64,000 nt of DNA, taken from NCBI RefSeq assembly GCF_031755915.1, contig NC_083388.1:18068001-18132000 (forward strand), in the 5' to 3' direction. The notes below the pieces were generated by a model, which saw only the letters and a list, made by a program, of their open reading frames with translations, ran no database searches and had not been told where the DNA came from. Both the position numbers and the translations under genes were made by a program. Numbering within the stretch: the first letter of the stretch is position 1; every line of letters begins with the position of its first letter. The stretch is from Ziziphus jujuba. Its lineage: Eukaryota; Streptophyta; Magnoliopsida; Rosales; Rhamnaceae. This document shows positions 33,587 through 44,985 of the stretch, piece by piece.

Positions 33587-36289
33587 ATGCCTCCCAATCT
33601 CCGCCTAATCATCATCTTCTTCTTCTTCTTCTTCGTCTTGGCCTCTAGGGCTCGAGCCATAGGCGTCAACTGGGGCACCATGGCCTCTCATCCTCTCCCA
33701 CCCCCTAAGGTTGTGGAGCTCTTGAAGTCCAACGACATCAACAAAGTCAAGCTCTTCGACGCCGACCCACTCGTCCTCCAAGCTTTATCTGGCTCCAATC
33801 TCGGTGTCACCATTGGCATTCCAAATGCTATGCTCAGAAGCTTGAACTCCTCCAAGAAAGCCGCTGAGAGTTGGGTCCATGACAATGTCACCCGGTACAT
33901 CTCTAATGGCGGCAGTGGAGTTCGAATTGAGTACGTTTTTTGTCCCCCCCCCCCCCCCCCCCCAACTTTGTTTTTTTGTTGCTATTTGCCAATGGTTTTG
34001 TTTCGATAACCGATATTGCTTCTTTAGTTTTAGTCATCGGGTTTTTCCTCGTTGTGCTTGGATATGGGAATGAAGCTAGAGTACCTGAGATTATCCCTGC
34101 TTCCTTTGATAATTTATGGGCTTGCATTTGTGCATTTATGCTGCATTTTATGAGAGTGAAGCTAAATTTCGTTATCATTGCTATTATTAATAACTATCGT
34201 TGCTCTAGTGCATTTTTTAAAATGATTCACAAGTGCTTTAATTGTAAAGTACCTTCCTTTTTGCTGTAGTAATGCTTATTCCTAAGTGGGAATTATAAGC
34301 GTTATGCTGCTGCATTTTTCTTGAGGCTATTTTTTTTTTGCCTAAGCGAGAAGTTGATGACCCCTGGCAATTCTGCATACTGTATGGATATTAAGATGAA
34401 ACTGAAGACCTAAGAAAGATGTCTGAACGGCTTTTGAATGGTTGATTCAACTTGGTTAGAGTTTGTCTTTGATATCTGTCATACAAGTGGAGCATGAAAA
34501 ATGCTTTGTAGTAATGTTAGAGTGCTGGTGGTCACTTGAGCAGCTGCAAGCTATAGTAATGATCGGTGAATTCTTTTTTGCTTGCTTTTTTGGAAAATAA
34601 CACATTATAAAATAATGCCAATGACCTTTGCAAGGACACGAAGCATTCCTCTGTTAAATGAAGTTTAAAAGTTATAGGATCAAAAGTGATGGAGAACTTT
34701 AAGCTTCAATTTCCCTTTCCTGACTATATCAGATATTATTTTGCTAATCTTATAATTTTGATTTGCTTAATTTTTTTTGGCAGTTTGGAACTATTATATT
34801 TCTCAAACTTAAGCTCTTTTCCACATGGCAGATTATGCAAGAGAGTTTGTATTTTTGGGCTCTTTCTTGTCATTCATCCTTCATGAATATTAACTAGGCA
34901 TATGTCTTCAGCATGCTGTTGTTGCGCAATGAATTAGCAAGCCAAATATCAGATGGAAAAATGCAATAGTTTCCTTTCTTATTGGTTCTGGTTAGCAATA
35001 CAAGTTGTAGATGGATTAAGTCATTAAAACACATGAATGCATTTATCAGGATTCTGGATTCCATAGGCTAAGTTCTTTCATTACCATAGTAATTGCATTT
35101 GTTGTTTTATTGATTTATTTAATGGTTAAATGAATTCTTTTTCTCCCCCATAATATTGTGAATGTTTTGCAGGTATGTTGCTGTAGGAGATGAGCCATTT
35201 CTCCAGAGCTATGGTGAGCAGTTTAAACCTTTTGTAATTGGAGCAGCCATCAATATCCAAACAGCTTTGGTCAGAGCAAACTTGGACAGCAAGGTGAAAG
35301 TAGTGGTACCCTGCAGTTTTGATGCATTCCTATCAGAATCAAACCTTCCTTCCAAAGGGCACTTCCGAGCTGAACTTAACAAAACCATGATTCAACTCCT
35401 CACGTTTCTGGACAAGCATAGCTCACCTTTCTTTGTGACCATCTCCCCATTCTTAAGTCTCCAACAAAACAAAAACATCTCACTTGACTTTACTCTATTT
35501 AAAGAAACTGCAAAAGCTCACAATGATAGTCATAGAACATACAAAAACAGCTTTGACTTGAGCTATGATACTCTGGTCGCTGCACTGTCAACTGTAGGAT
35601 TCTCCAAAATGGATATTGTTGTGTCACAAATTGGTTGGCCTACAGATGGAGCAGCTAATGCAAACTCCTCCATTGCAGAGACCTTTTTGAAAGGCTTTAT
35701 GAAACACCTTCATAGCAAAATGGGAACCCCACTTAGGCCCCATAATCCACCAGTTGAAACATATATTTTTAGCCTCCTAGATGAGGATCAAAGAAGCATA
35801 GCCACTGGAAATTTTGAGAGACATTGGGGCCTATTCACTTTTGATGGTCAAGCCAAGTATCATGTCGACTTTGGCCAAGGCTTGAAAACCCTTGTGAATG
35901 CACAAAATGTCGAGTACCTTTCCTCCAAGTGGTGTGTAGTGAACAACAATATAGACTTGTCTAATGCAACTGCAAGTGCTTTACAGGCATGTAACAATGC
36001 TGATTGCACCGCATTGTCTCCTGGCGGATCATGTTCAAACATCAGTTGGCCAGGGAATATATCTTATGCATTTAATAGCTTCTATCAACAGCATGATCAA
36101 AGTGCAGATAGCTGTGATTTTGGTGGTTTAGGTTTAATCACAACAGTAGATCCTTCGGTGGGTAAGTGCAGATTTCCAGTAGAACTTCGCACTTCATATT
36201 CAGATTGTCTTCATAGTAATGCCTTTGTTCTCCCATTAATGACCTTTCTAATGGCAGCCATTTTGGTATCCTTCCCCAAGCTTATGTAG
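33587..36289 (+). CDS. GH17 beta-1,3-glucanase-like protein with X8 (CBM43) domain and GPI signal; altered active site
   Basis: Proposed CDS: join(33587..33930, 35173..36289), 1,461 nt, 486 residues. A signal peptide (about residues 1-24, ending SRARA) leads to the mature start IGVNWGT. A GH17 domain follows to about residue 350, then a Cys-rich X8/CBM43 domain (KWCVV...GKCRFP). A hydrophobic C-terminus (AFVLPLMTFLMAAILVSFP) fits GPI anchoring. Such proteins sit at the plasma membrane and wall and bind or cut beta-1,3-glucan (callose). The acid/base Glu of YVAVGDEP is present (E122), but its usual Asn partner is Asp (D121). The nucleophile position of the SE(I/T)GWP signature is Gln (Q267, codon CAA at 35627-35629). 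It may belong with atypical, non-hydrolytic members such as Arabidopsis ZERZAUST. The intron starts with a 20-base poly-C run (33944-33963). Confidence 0.93.
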
Positions 36290-36814
36290 GAGCCAGATAA
36301 ATGGGGGGCATTTTTTGCAGCTCATTGATCTGCCACAGATTCATTCTCGGGAAGATTTGTTGTTTTATGAGGTTAAAATATTTCGGAAGCTCCCTTTATG
36401 CTAATTTTTTAAAATGGCAAAAGAAGGGGATTGTGGAAAATGCAACAATAGGCTCCATTTCCTTGTTTGTGTGTGTAGTTGAATTCGTTAGTTGATTTTT
36501 TCCCTGAATGCAGTTTCTATTTTGAAAAGTCAAGCATCAGCTTTTTGCTATGGAATCGGCACGCTAATCACTCTAGCTTCCTAATAGATAATACTAGGGA
36601 GACACCCACCTTATTTTGCATTTTTGCTTTTCTTGCGTATTTGGTTATGAAACCAAATCCGAAAGGGTGAAAAAATATAGTTCATAGCATGTTGAATGAG
36701 TAAGCTATGAAAGAAAAAACGAAAAAGGATAATTTCCCATTTGCCCTTCAGTAAGCTATGTAAGCCAAGATTCATATATATATATATATATATAGATATA
36801 GATATATACATATG

Positions 36815-37190
36815 TATGTATGGGGAGCTTCTACGGTGCGGACTGTCCTTTGGCTTTGGATGCTGTTTGAATGCCATGGTACATACTGTAGAATTACTAT
36901 GTATATTGCACCCACAAAATATGTTTCTTCTCCTTCCTCAAAGGTTTTTCCTCCTACCAATGTGTCCCACAAAATATGTTTATGTATGGGGAGCTTCTAC
37001 GGTGCGGACTGTCCTTTGGCTTTGGATGCTGTTTGAATGCCATGGTACATACCGTAGAATTACTATGTATATTGCACCCACAAAATATGTTTCTTCTCCT
37101 TCCTCAAAGGTTGTTCCTCCTACCAATGTGTCCCACAAAATATGTTTCTTCTCCATCCTCAAAGGTTGTTCCTCCTACCAATGTGTCTTT
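36815..37190. repeat. 166-bp tandem repeat (two copies plus a partial third)
   Basis: The unit starting TGTATGGGGAGCTTCTACGG occurs at about 36815 and 36981 with very few differences. A partial third copy (about 37135-37190) repeats only its last 50 bp. It follows an AT microsatellite (36774-36800). Each unit starts with TTCTACGGTGCGGACTGTCC, similar to the terminus of the hairpin element at 38216-38362, so the array may have grown from such an element end. The preceding 36290-36770 is the 3' flank of the glucanase gene. Confidence 0.88.
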
Positions 37191-37545
37191 AGCTATTTTG
37201 CTTCGCCTGAATTCCCGTTGGGCACTCAAGTCAACTGAAAACTGTAAGTCATGGAGTCTCAGACACAGAATTCTAGCAACAAATGAAGACGTTTAGCTAA
37301 AGAAAATAGTGAACTCCAGCCCTGGTGGCTATGGCCGCTGTGCATGGACAACCACTTTTCTCCGGAATAATAATTTTAAATTGGAATTCTTATATGCAAT
37401 ATCAAAAAGAAAAAAAATCGCTGAAATGAAAAGAATATTCTTGAAATGTGATTGGTATCTATACATTAAAATTTCCCCTTTTAGATAATTTTTATTTGCT
37501 TAGATAATCAATTTTAATGGTGAATTATAATATTTTTACTTATAG

Positions 37546-37987
37546 ATACATTCAATTTGAAATTTAATATATTTAAAAAGAATTATAAATTTTAAAGAAT
37601 TAAATATATAGTTATGAAATTTAATAAATTTCATTTTGAATTTGTAAGAATCCAATAAAAATTTTGTATTTAAAGTTGAATTTTATATTGATATTTTTTT
37701 TTTTTTTTTTTTTTACAATTTTACTTTTAAAATTCTTTCAAATCTATTAAAATTTATTATTTTTTAAAATTTTTTAAAGTTAATGACTTTTTAAATATTT
37801 TATAAATTTAAAAAATAATAATAAAATATTAATTAAATACATCTAAATTTTAATATATTTTTATAAATCCATTAAAATATAAATTGAATGTCACTGATTT
37901 GTACCAACTATTTTAAAATCTTAATCCAATCTTTCTAAACTTTTAAACTCTTTTAAAATATTTCATTTTCTAAATTAAATATATCCT
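37546..37987. mobile_element. Foldback element, decayed copy 2
   Basis: Words in the same order as 32633-33072 (ACATTCAATTT, GAATCCAATAAAAATTTTG, TTCTTTCAAATCTATTAAAA, TTAATGACTTTTTAAATA, TTCTAAATTAAATATATCC), with many C/G to T/A changes. This fits decay by deamination of a methylated element. It lies on the other side of the glucanase gene from copy 1. Confidence 0.65.
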
Positions 37988-38215
37988 CTACATATTTGTT
38001 CTTTTTTTTTTTTTTTGGTTGAATTATTACATGTTTAGGTTAATAAAAGGATTGTAAGGAATTATATGCTTTAATTACTAAAAGGAAAAAGAAAAAAAAA
38101 GAATCATATGCCTTTTATTAGAACACTCTAAATCTAAATAAATGATATTTTCAACTATTTAAAGAAAGTGAATTTTTAAACTATTTGAAAAAAGTGAATA
38201 TACATATACGGAAAT

Positions 38216-38362
38216 TCTATGGTGAGGACGGTCCCCATGAGGATTGCAGTATTAGTAACGGTTTTTCATAGTATTAACGACGGTTTCTTAGAAAATCGTC
38301 ACCAATACTATAAAAAACCCTCACCAATACTGTGGTCTGCATGAGGTCCGTCCGCACCATAG
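38216..38362. mobile_element. Hairpin MITE with 60-bp arms
   Basis: The left arm 38216-38275 (starts TCTATGGTGAGGACGGTCC) and right arm 38303-38362 (complement starts TCTATGGTGCGGACGGACC) pair along 60 bp with roughly a dozen mismatches around a 27-base loop. No protein is encoded. The transcript would be a near-perfect hairpin. Confidence 0.85.
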
Positions 38363-38385
38363 ACGGACTGTATACATATATATAT

Positions 38386-39450
38386 AGTGCATCTACAATA
38401 TGGTAAGAATGCACTCTACCCATCCGAACCAAAAGCATTTTTTAATTTCACAGCCGTTGGATTTGAATTTTGGATCTGGACGGCTGAGATTGAAGGTGGG
38501 CACACATGTGAAATTCTTGGCAAATCTCCTCTTCCCGTTCACTCTCCCCTTCTTGCTCGCAAAACACCACACCTTTATTCATGTTTAAGCCTCTTCAAAC
38601 TATAAATTAGCTAGAAAGTATTATGCAACCGTGACCCTTTTCATTTTTTTTTTGGGTCCGCCCACTGATATGAATATTATTATTATTAGTTTTTTGCAGA
38701 AACACAAATAACGAATCACATACCAGCGGAAGAAGAAGGTATCTGGTGCTGAAACACCGGCGCAGGGGTAGTTGCAGGTTCCCCACTTCTTCCTCTACAA
38801 TGGCCACCTCCCCCACCAACCATGCTCGAACCAATCGGAGAGCTCATAGTCTCCACCTGGGTCATCGAATCTGCACTTCGCCACCTCCAAGAACCACTAT
38901 GTTGCTGCTAGTTCTGATGCTGATGCTGATGATGCCCATATTGTTGGTGAACGCCACCACTAGAACCACTCATCCATTGCTGGCTGTACCTCACGACGTT
39001 GTTGCTGATGCTGATAATGATGCTGTTGTTGTTGATGACCGAAACCTTTTCCTCTACCACCGCCACCTTGGTCATAACCATCGGCATATCGTCCACTTCT
39101 TCCTCCGCCTCTTCCTCCTCTCCCTCTGCCATAGCCATTCCTTCCTCTCTCCATTAGAAGCAAATTCAATCTGAGAAAAAAACACTAACATTGAGATATT
39201 TGAGCATTGAAGATTGCAAAGATCTAGTCGGAGCTGGTGTGGGGAATCCAAGAGCTGGTGCGAGTGAAGATTTGCGATCTGGTGTGGTGTTTTGCAAGAG
39301 AGAAGGGGAGATTTGCCAAGAATTTCACACGTGAGCCCACCTTCAATCTCAGCCGTCCAGATCCAAATTTCAAATCCAATGGCTGTGAAATTAAAACACG
39401 TTTTTGGTCCAGATGGATAGAGTGCGGTTTTACCGCATTGTAGACGCACT
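38386..39450. mobile_element. Long-TIR (Mutator-like) element carrying a gene fragment
   Basis: Inverted repeats of about 185 bp (left about 38386-38577, right about 39273-39450) start AGTGC.TCTACAAT.. and include GGATCTGGACGGCTGAGATT near the middle of each arm. Long TIRs with non-transposon sequence inside are the hallmark of Pack-MULE-type Mutator elements. Both ends lie in TATATA runs, so a 9-bp target duplication cannot be verified. No transposase is encoded. Confidence 0.82.
38720..39162 (-). pseudogene. Captured exon of an RG/Q-rich protein gene inside the long-TIR element
   Basis: On the - strand an ATG at about 39162 starts MERGRNGYGRGRGGRGG, followed by a Gln/His-rich stretch to AMDEW. 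There a one-base shift moves to the frame SSGGVHQQYGHHQ. One in-frame TAG (at a likely CAG) interrupts it, and coding-like sequence continues through VETMSSPIGSSMVGGG and PAPVFQHQIPSSS. It ends at a splice-donor-like GCTG|GTATGTG. The composition suggests an RNA-binding or unknown plant protein; I do not recognise the parent. Frameshift and stop mean it is not a functional copy. Confidence 0.7.
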
Positions 39451-39903
39451 GTATATATATATATATATCTGTTTTTATATTATCTCCAATCAAAATTTCA
39501 GTACATCTCAATCCCTTACATGTCAACATTCAACTGCATATACGGATAATGGTTGTCTCTAAAAGAAAACATATATGGATAATGAAAAAGTGGTTATTGA
39601 CAAAATAAATTTTGAGTTATAGCTGATGTACTCATTGACATCTATTAAAATTTATTTTGAAACTCATATAAACAACCGTGCTATTTATGTTCTTATTTCA
39701 ACGATGATTGGTAGCATTTTCTTAAAAAATTTACATTTTAATTAAAAGAAGGATAATTTTTTGGGGAATTTGGTCCAATATCCCTTTTGGGATGAGCTTA
39801 ATGATATCTGTTTTTCATTTGCTAATATTTTTTTTCTACCTTTTAATATCCATTTTAACCTTAAAACAATGAAAAATGACTTGGGTATCCATCCATAGGA
39901 GTT

Positions 39904-40730
39904 TCGGTAATTACTGATGAAACCTACGGTAATTTTTCCAGTAACTACAAATTGATTACCGTAGGGTTTATCGATAATTACCAAAACCCCTATGGTTATC
40001 ACATTTTACCAATTTTTTGGCCCCCACAAGTCCCCTAATGTGTGTTAAATGCAACAACATGCAAACTATATATTCTTCAATAATACTAAAGAGAAAAAAC
40101 CCCAAAAGTTCTGAAAACGTTCTCAAATTGGCACAAAAATTTGATTACCGTAGGGCCTTCTGTAATTACCGATGAAACCTACGGTAATTTTTCCAGCAAC
40201 TACAAATTGATTACCGTAGGTTTCATCAGTAATTACCGAAAGCCCTACAATAATCAAAGTTTTGTGCCAATTTGAAAACTTTTTCAAAATTTTTGGGGTT
40301 TTTTCTCCTTAAAATCATTGAAAAATGTATATTTTGCATGTTGTTGCATTTAACACACATTAGGGGACTTGTGGGGCCAACAAATTGGTAAAATGTGATA
40401 ACTATAGGGGTTTTGATAATTACCAATGAAATCTACGGTAATTTTTCCAGCAACTACAAATTGATTACCGTAGGTTTCATCGGTAATTACCGAAGGCCCT
40501 ATGGTAATCAAATTTTTGTGCCAATTTGAAAACTTTTTCAAAACATTTGGGGTTTTTTGTCCTTAGGATCATTGAAGAATGTATATTTTGCATGTTGTTG
40601 CATTTAACACACATTAGGGGACTTGTGGGGGCTAAAAAATTGGTAAAATGTGATAATAATAGGGGTTTCGATAATTACCGATGAAACCTACGTTAATTTT
40701 TCAAGCAAGGACAAATTGTAATACCAATAA
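39904..40730. repeat. Array of inverted repeats, period about 255 bp
   Basis: A palindromic node (GGTAATTACCGATGAAACC, CTACGGTAATTTTTCCAG, loop, ATTACCGTAGGTTTCATC, GGTAATTACC) recurs at about 39904, 40162, 40415 and 40670 (the last one partial). Spacers of about 150 bp join the nodes. The first spacer (about 39986-40145) is the inverted copy of the second (about 40250-40410), while the third (about 40500-40670) repeats the second. The unit 40008-40390 is therefore a long hairpin with arms of about 180 bp, beside a direct repeat. No coding potential is seen. Confidence 0.85.
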
Positions 40731-41284
40731 GATTTTGGAAATTACCGATGAAACCGTTGGCATCAGTATTACCGATGCATCATCGATAATCAACTTTATT
40801 TGAAATTTTCCCACTTTTTTTTTTTTCCATTTTTTTGGATTCTTTTGTTGAGAATCATTAATAAAATTATATTTAGTATCTCTGTGACAGTAAAAAACAT
40901 ACAAAATACTGAACACACAATGCTATTTTACCAAAACAATACAACAAATGACTTTTTCAACAAAACAATACATGAAACCAACGACTTTTTTACCAAATCA
41001 CACATTAAGCACTTGAGCTGCTAATTACATTCTTACATCATTGCATAACACACGCATACACCAACTACAAGGATAACAAAATGTTCCTTTCAGCACTGAA
41101 CAGAAATCTTTCAAAATTCTATTGGTAGTTACTTTCAGTTTTTGTACAAATTGAATGGGAAAATACAATAACAGTGGTTTTTATTTGTTTCGAAGGCCAA
41201 AACAATGTCGTTTAAGATGGGTCCTCTAAGTAATGTTATTCCGTTCTCGCAGGATTCACAGGAGCTCAAGCAATTAAGTATTAT

Positions 41285-41965
41285 TGCCGTAATGATCAAT
41301 TGATCAGGCACTTATTACTATTGTATGCTCCACAATAATTACAAATATAACTGCAACCATCTTCATTGGCTTCAAAATTTGGCCAATACCTTCCAAGGCT
41401 CTGACATTTATCCAAGCTTCTCCTTTTCCCAATCCCATCAAATCAACCACAACACAACTGGATCGGTACCAAGAGGAGCTGAGAATGTTGACTGAAACAA
41501 ATGCAAAAGAGAATGTTCTAAAATAATATTGAAATTTGAAGTCACATTCTAGTTGGGAAAGAAAATTGATCTTGTTAATGAATATAAATATAGTATACCT
41601 TGTACCAAAGCATCCTACTTGTTGGAAGACCAATGTTGTGCCATACATAACTAGCTGATTCAGAGGTTTGTGCATAAAGCTGCTTTACATAACTAGCCAA
41701 CTCAACCTTATATATCCATTGATTCTTTGACAAGTACACTGGATCTAAAGAAAATTTCCATTAAAAAAAAAAAACTAAATATCATTGGTTAAAAAATATA
41801 TATAGCAAAGAAAGGTCTCAATTTTTGATATATGAAGAATTTTAATGTGCTCACATGAATAGCATAAAATATACATATATATATATATATATACATACCT
41901 ATATCTGATATAGAATCATGCTGATACAAACCAACAACACTAGCAAATAAATTCTCAGCGAACTA
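41285..41965 (-). pseudogene. Beta-galactosidase (GH35) pseudogene fragment
   Basis: Three exon-like blocks on the - strand: about 41965-41899 (LFASVVGLYQH), 41744-41599 (VYLSKNQWIYKVELASYV ... MLWYK) and 41491-41285 (STFSAPLGTDPVV ... GLGKGEAWIN ... GRYWPNFEANEDG). Splice-like borders are kept. These are the conserved C-terminal blocks of plant GH35 beta-galactosidases (WYK.TF.AP, GKGEAW.NG, GRYWP). The last block carries an apparent 5-bp TTGTG duplication (near 41448-41458) and a one-base deletion after the GEAWIN codons (near 41404). The catalytic N-terminal half is absent. It is therefore a broken remnant. Confidence 0.85.
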
Positions 41966-42568
41966 GTGGAAAGCACTCCTGCATGATCTGGTCAGATAAG
42001 CTCAGATTTGGCTACACCTATATTCAAATACATATATATAAATCATTCACTTTTTATTTATAATATGTATATTTTTTCTTCTGTAGTTCTAGAAGTCAAT
42101 TTCAAGAACAACCAAATCAATTTATAGAAATATAATGAAGCAATAAAAATAAATGAAATACCCAAACAAACATCACCAGATTATCTATCATGTGATAATA
42201 AATTATCATTTTAAGAATGTTTTCTAGTCTAAAATGAAATTGAGTATACATACATGGTTTTGTTTAATGGCACAAATTAGTGTCTTTCACTTCTAAGCTA
42301 GAATTGTTATTTGGCCTAGAGACAAAAGGGTGTAGAAAGTTGCTAAATTTGGGAATTAAAACTTAGTATTCTTTCATAGTCAAGAACAGGATTCTTATCA
42401 TGGGACTTTTTTAACTTCTATCATAACAGCTATTAATTGGTTTTCTAGAATTATCACAACTGTTGGAATATCTGTTGGGTGTAGATGGTTTATCAAACAA
42501 GAAATGCTTCAACCAGCTCAAATACTATTTCAATCATGTTCAACTGAGGTCAAAGAATTAAGACCAAC

Positions 42569-42923
42569 CTTCCAGAACTTGATGATGAATTCCCTCTCTG
42601 TCTCAGCTAGAACCACAAAAGCTGCAATCAAAACCTCATAACACTGAAATATCCCATCGAAAACCTACACTAAACAATCACAAAGATTAATTCCATAGCT
42701 ACACATTTATTTTTGTAAAAATATAATAGAATGAGGAAAGAGAGAGAGAAAGAGAGAGAGTTACATCATATCCGTCCTTGAAAGATCGAACGGCAGAGAG
42801 AACATTAACAGCGATACAGAGAATGGCTGTAGGGGAGGTCAAGATGCTGAAGTACTTACACACCACCAAGAAAGGGTCCGACCTCGTTCTCAATCTGGTG
42901 GAGCCACCCGAATTCAAAGACAT
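42569..42923 (-). pseudogene. Truncated gene for a COPI-associated membrane protein (first two exons)
   Basis: Exon 1 is 42765-42923 (53 codons from an ATG; TRSDPFLVVCKYFSI, TAILCIAVNVLSAVRSFKDGYD). Exon 2 is 42569-42664 (32 codons; VFDGIFQCYEVLIAAFVVL...EFIIKFWK). They join in phase with GT-AG borders and match the start of the plant COPI-associated/TVP15-like membrane protein family, as I remember it. The following exons expected in that family (beginning near a LEYWAGRG motif) are not found. Instead, 600 bp on, the same strand carries beta-galactosidase remnants. A real short gene cannot be excluded. Confidence 0.7.
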
Positions 42924-43114
42924 TCCCGTCACGCTCTCTCTTCCTCCTCCTCCTCCTCCTCCTCCTTCCCCTTCTCTCGGTACACTGAAAAAATTTTCCT
43001 GCACTTTCTGGACCTCCCAAGAAAATCCTCTCAGCTTCGAGAAAATTTCTTCTTTCGCAGCTATTAATGAAACCCCTAAGTCCTTTGATAATGAAGCTGA
43101 GGGAACAATGTGAA

Positions 43115-43165
43115 GAAGAAGAAGAAGAAGAAGAAGAAGAAGGCAGATTGAAGGAGAAGAAGAAA
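43115..43165. repeat. GAA microsatellite
   Basis: A GAAGAA run (about 43115-43141) and a weaker extension follow the truncated COPI-associated gene on its upstream side. The rest of 43200-44970 is AT-rich intergenic DNA without a gene that I can support. Confidence 0.8.
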
Positions 43166-44974
43166 AACAAGTGCATTGAAGAAGAAGAACAGTAGACTTT
43201 GAATATAAGTCACTGGGATTTTCAAATTGGAGAGCTGCGAAGAGATGACGTTTCGACAGGAGACCACGTTCTGGCTAGAGGAAGAGAGCTACTTCGAAGG
43301 GAAAGAGAAAGAGCTATCTTGGGACTAAAAGGGATAAATCGGGGAAAAAAACAAAAGAAACATAGAGAAATTGCGAGAAAGTATCTCGAATCCATGAGAA
43401 CATAGAGGTTGAATGCAAAATCTGATAGAAAATGAGAGAAAAATTTCTGTCAAGATTTGAGCCTGGATGTGGGAGATTGAAGAAAAACTGTTAGAGTTGG
43501 GCCTAGGCCCACAAGTGTGAATGATTTGGGTTTTCGGTTGTTGAGTTTTGTTATAATAATTTTTATTTAAATCAAATAATATTTTTGATAATAGTGGGAG
43601 AGAGTTTTACGGAAGAATAACTCCTTGGTGAGAGTTTGAAGGTTGCATGTACTGCAACGTTCTTTTCAATTTTTATTTTTGGAAGGAAATACAGAAAAAA
43701 AAAGGGTTTTTCATAGTTTAACGAAGGGGAAAAAAAAAACAGTGGTAAAGTAAGGTACACAAAGAGTTCGAATAGAAAAGTTTTAGAGGTGCTGAATCTG
43801 AAAGCTTTTGCAGCCATTGTATCCTGGGAAATGTTCGCTACAAAACTCCTGCACCGGTGGGCGTAAAACGTCTTAAGGACACTATGGTATCACACAGGCC
43901 TCGGTCAACCTTTCTAAAAAGCAGACCAATTTCAAGGACCTACAAGTTCTAAAATGCTTTATTTATTTTATAATAAATTGTCCACATGTATTTACATATA
44001 TTCATATATGATATTTTTCCAACAAAAACAAATGGAGGTTTTTATGGAGCTGATTTAAAAAAAAAAAAATTAGAAAGGGCATGAATACCCACCAAAGCAG
44101 AGTCTCCATGGGAACAAAAGAGGAAGCTTCAATTGCTGTTGCTTAATGGAGTGTATACGGCCTCTGTTAGGCTTAATTTAGAAAATAAGGGTATAGTTGG
44201 AATTATATAAAAATGGTAGGTAGATATAAAATGTTTAAAAGGAAAATGATAGATTTTTTTAGGCTCCTTAAAAAAAGGTATTGGATCAAATTCTCCTAAT
44301 TTTTTTTTTTGAAATAATTAAAAGAATGATAATTAAATAATCGTTTTGTGTTGGTTACGCAAGATAAAACAGTAGTAATGACATTTTTCCCCGTGTTCAT
44401 GATTATAGTAGTGATGGCTTGGCAGTACATAGAGATTGAGAAGAACGAGTATTATATTATAAGTTTAATTATTTTTTTTTAGCAAAAAATAGAAGTCTGA
44501 ATTTTTGTTGTGAAAGCATGCGAGAAAATTCCTTTCTTTCCCAGAATCAAAATTCATAATAAAATAACATTTTATAATTTTATATAAAATAACTCATATT
44601 GGTAATTATTTTGAGTAGAAAAACCATATGTTAGAAAGTGAACCATTTGACATTCTAGATATTGCATGTAATACAGATCTTAAAAACAAGCCCATCCAGA
44701 TCCTGCAGCAAAAAGAAAAAAGGTTCCAAATCAAAACTTCAAATTAATCAGGCCTCGTGGGGAAAAAGAATTAAAATAAAATAAAATAGGAAATTAAAAG
44801 ACTCACAGTCAGACGGTCCTTAATTCTTTTACTCGGCTCACAGCGAGAGAGAACCGTTAGATCAAGAGGTACACACGATAATTTGAAAGACATAAGAGCA
44901 GCGCAATTTTTCCAAATTCATAAATATGTTGGCTCTGGGTCGGCAAAGCGATAAATCTCTCTTTTACTAGTCGC

Positions 44975-44985
44975 CTATATAAATA
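44975..44985 (+). promoter_or_regulatory. TATA box of TAF15b
   Basis: CTATATAAATA lies 144 bp upstream of the TAF15b start codon. It is followed by a CT-rich stretch (about 45024-45055) typical of plant 5' UTRs and CCTAGATC directly before ATGGCTGG. Confidence 0.65.

Noticed and set aside
42778..43200. Open frames on both strands with poly-Pro, poly-Arg or poly-Ser around the CTCCTCCTC and GAAGAA runs
   Set aside because: They are low-complexity translations of microsatellites. Only the frame starting at 42923 on the - strand matches a protein family.
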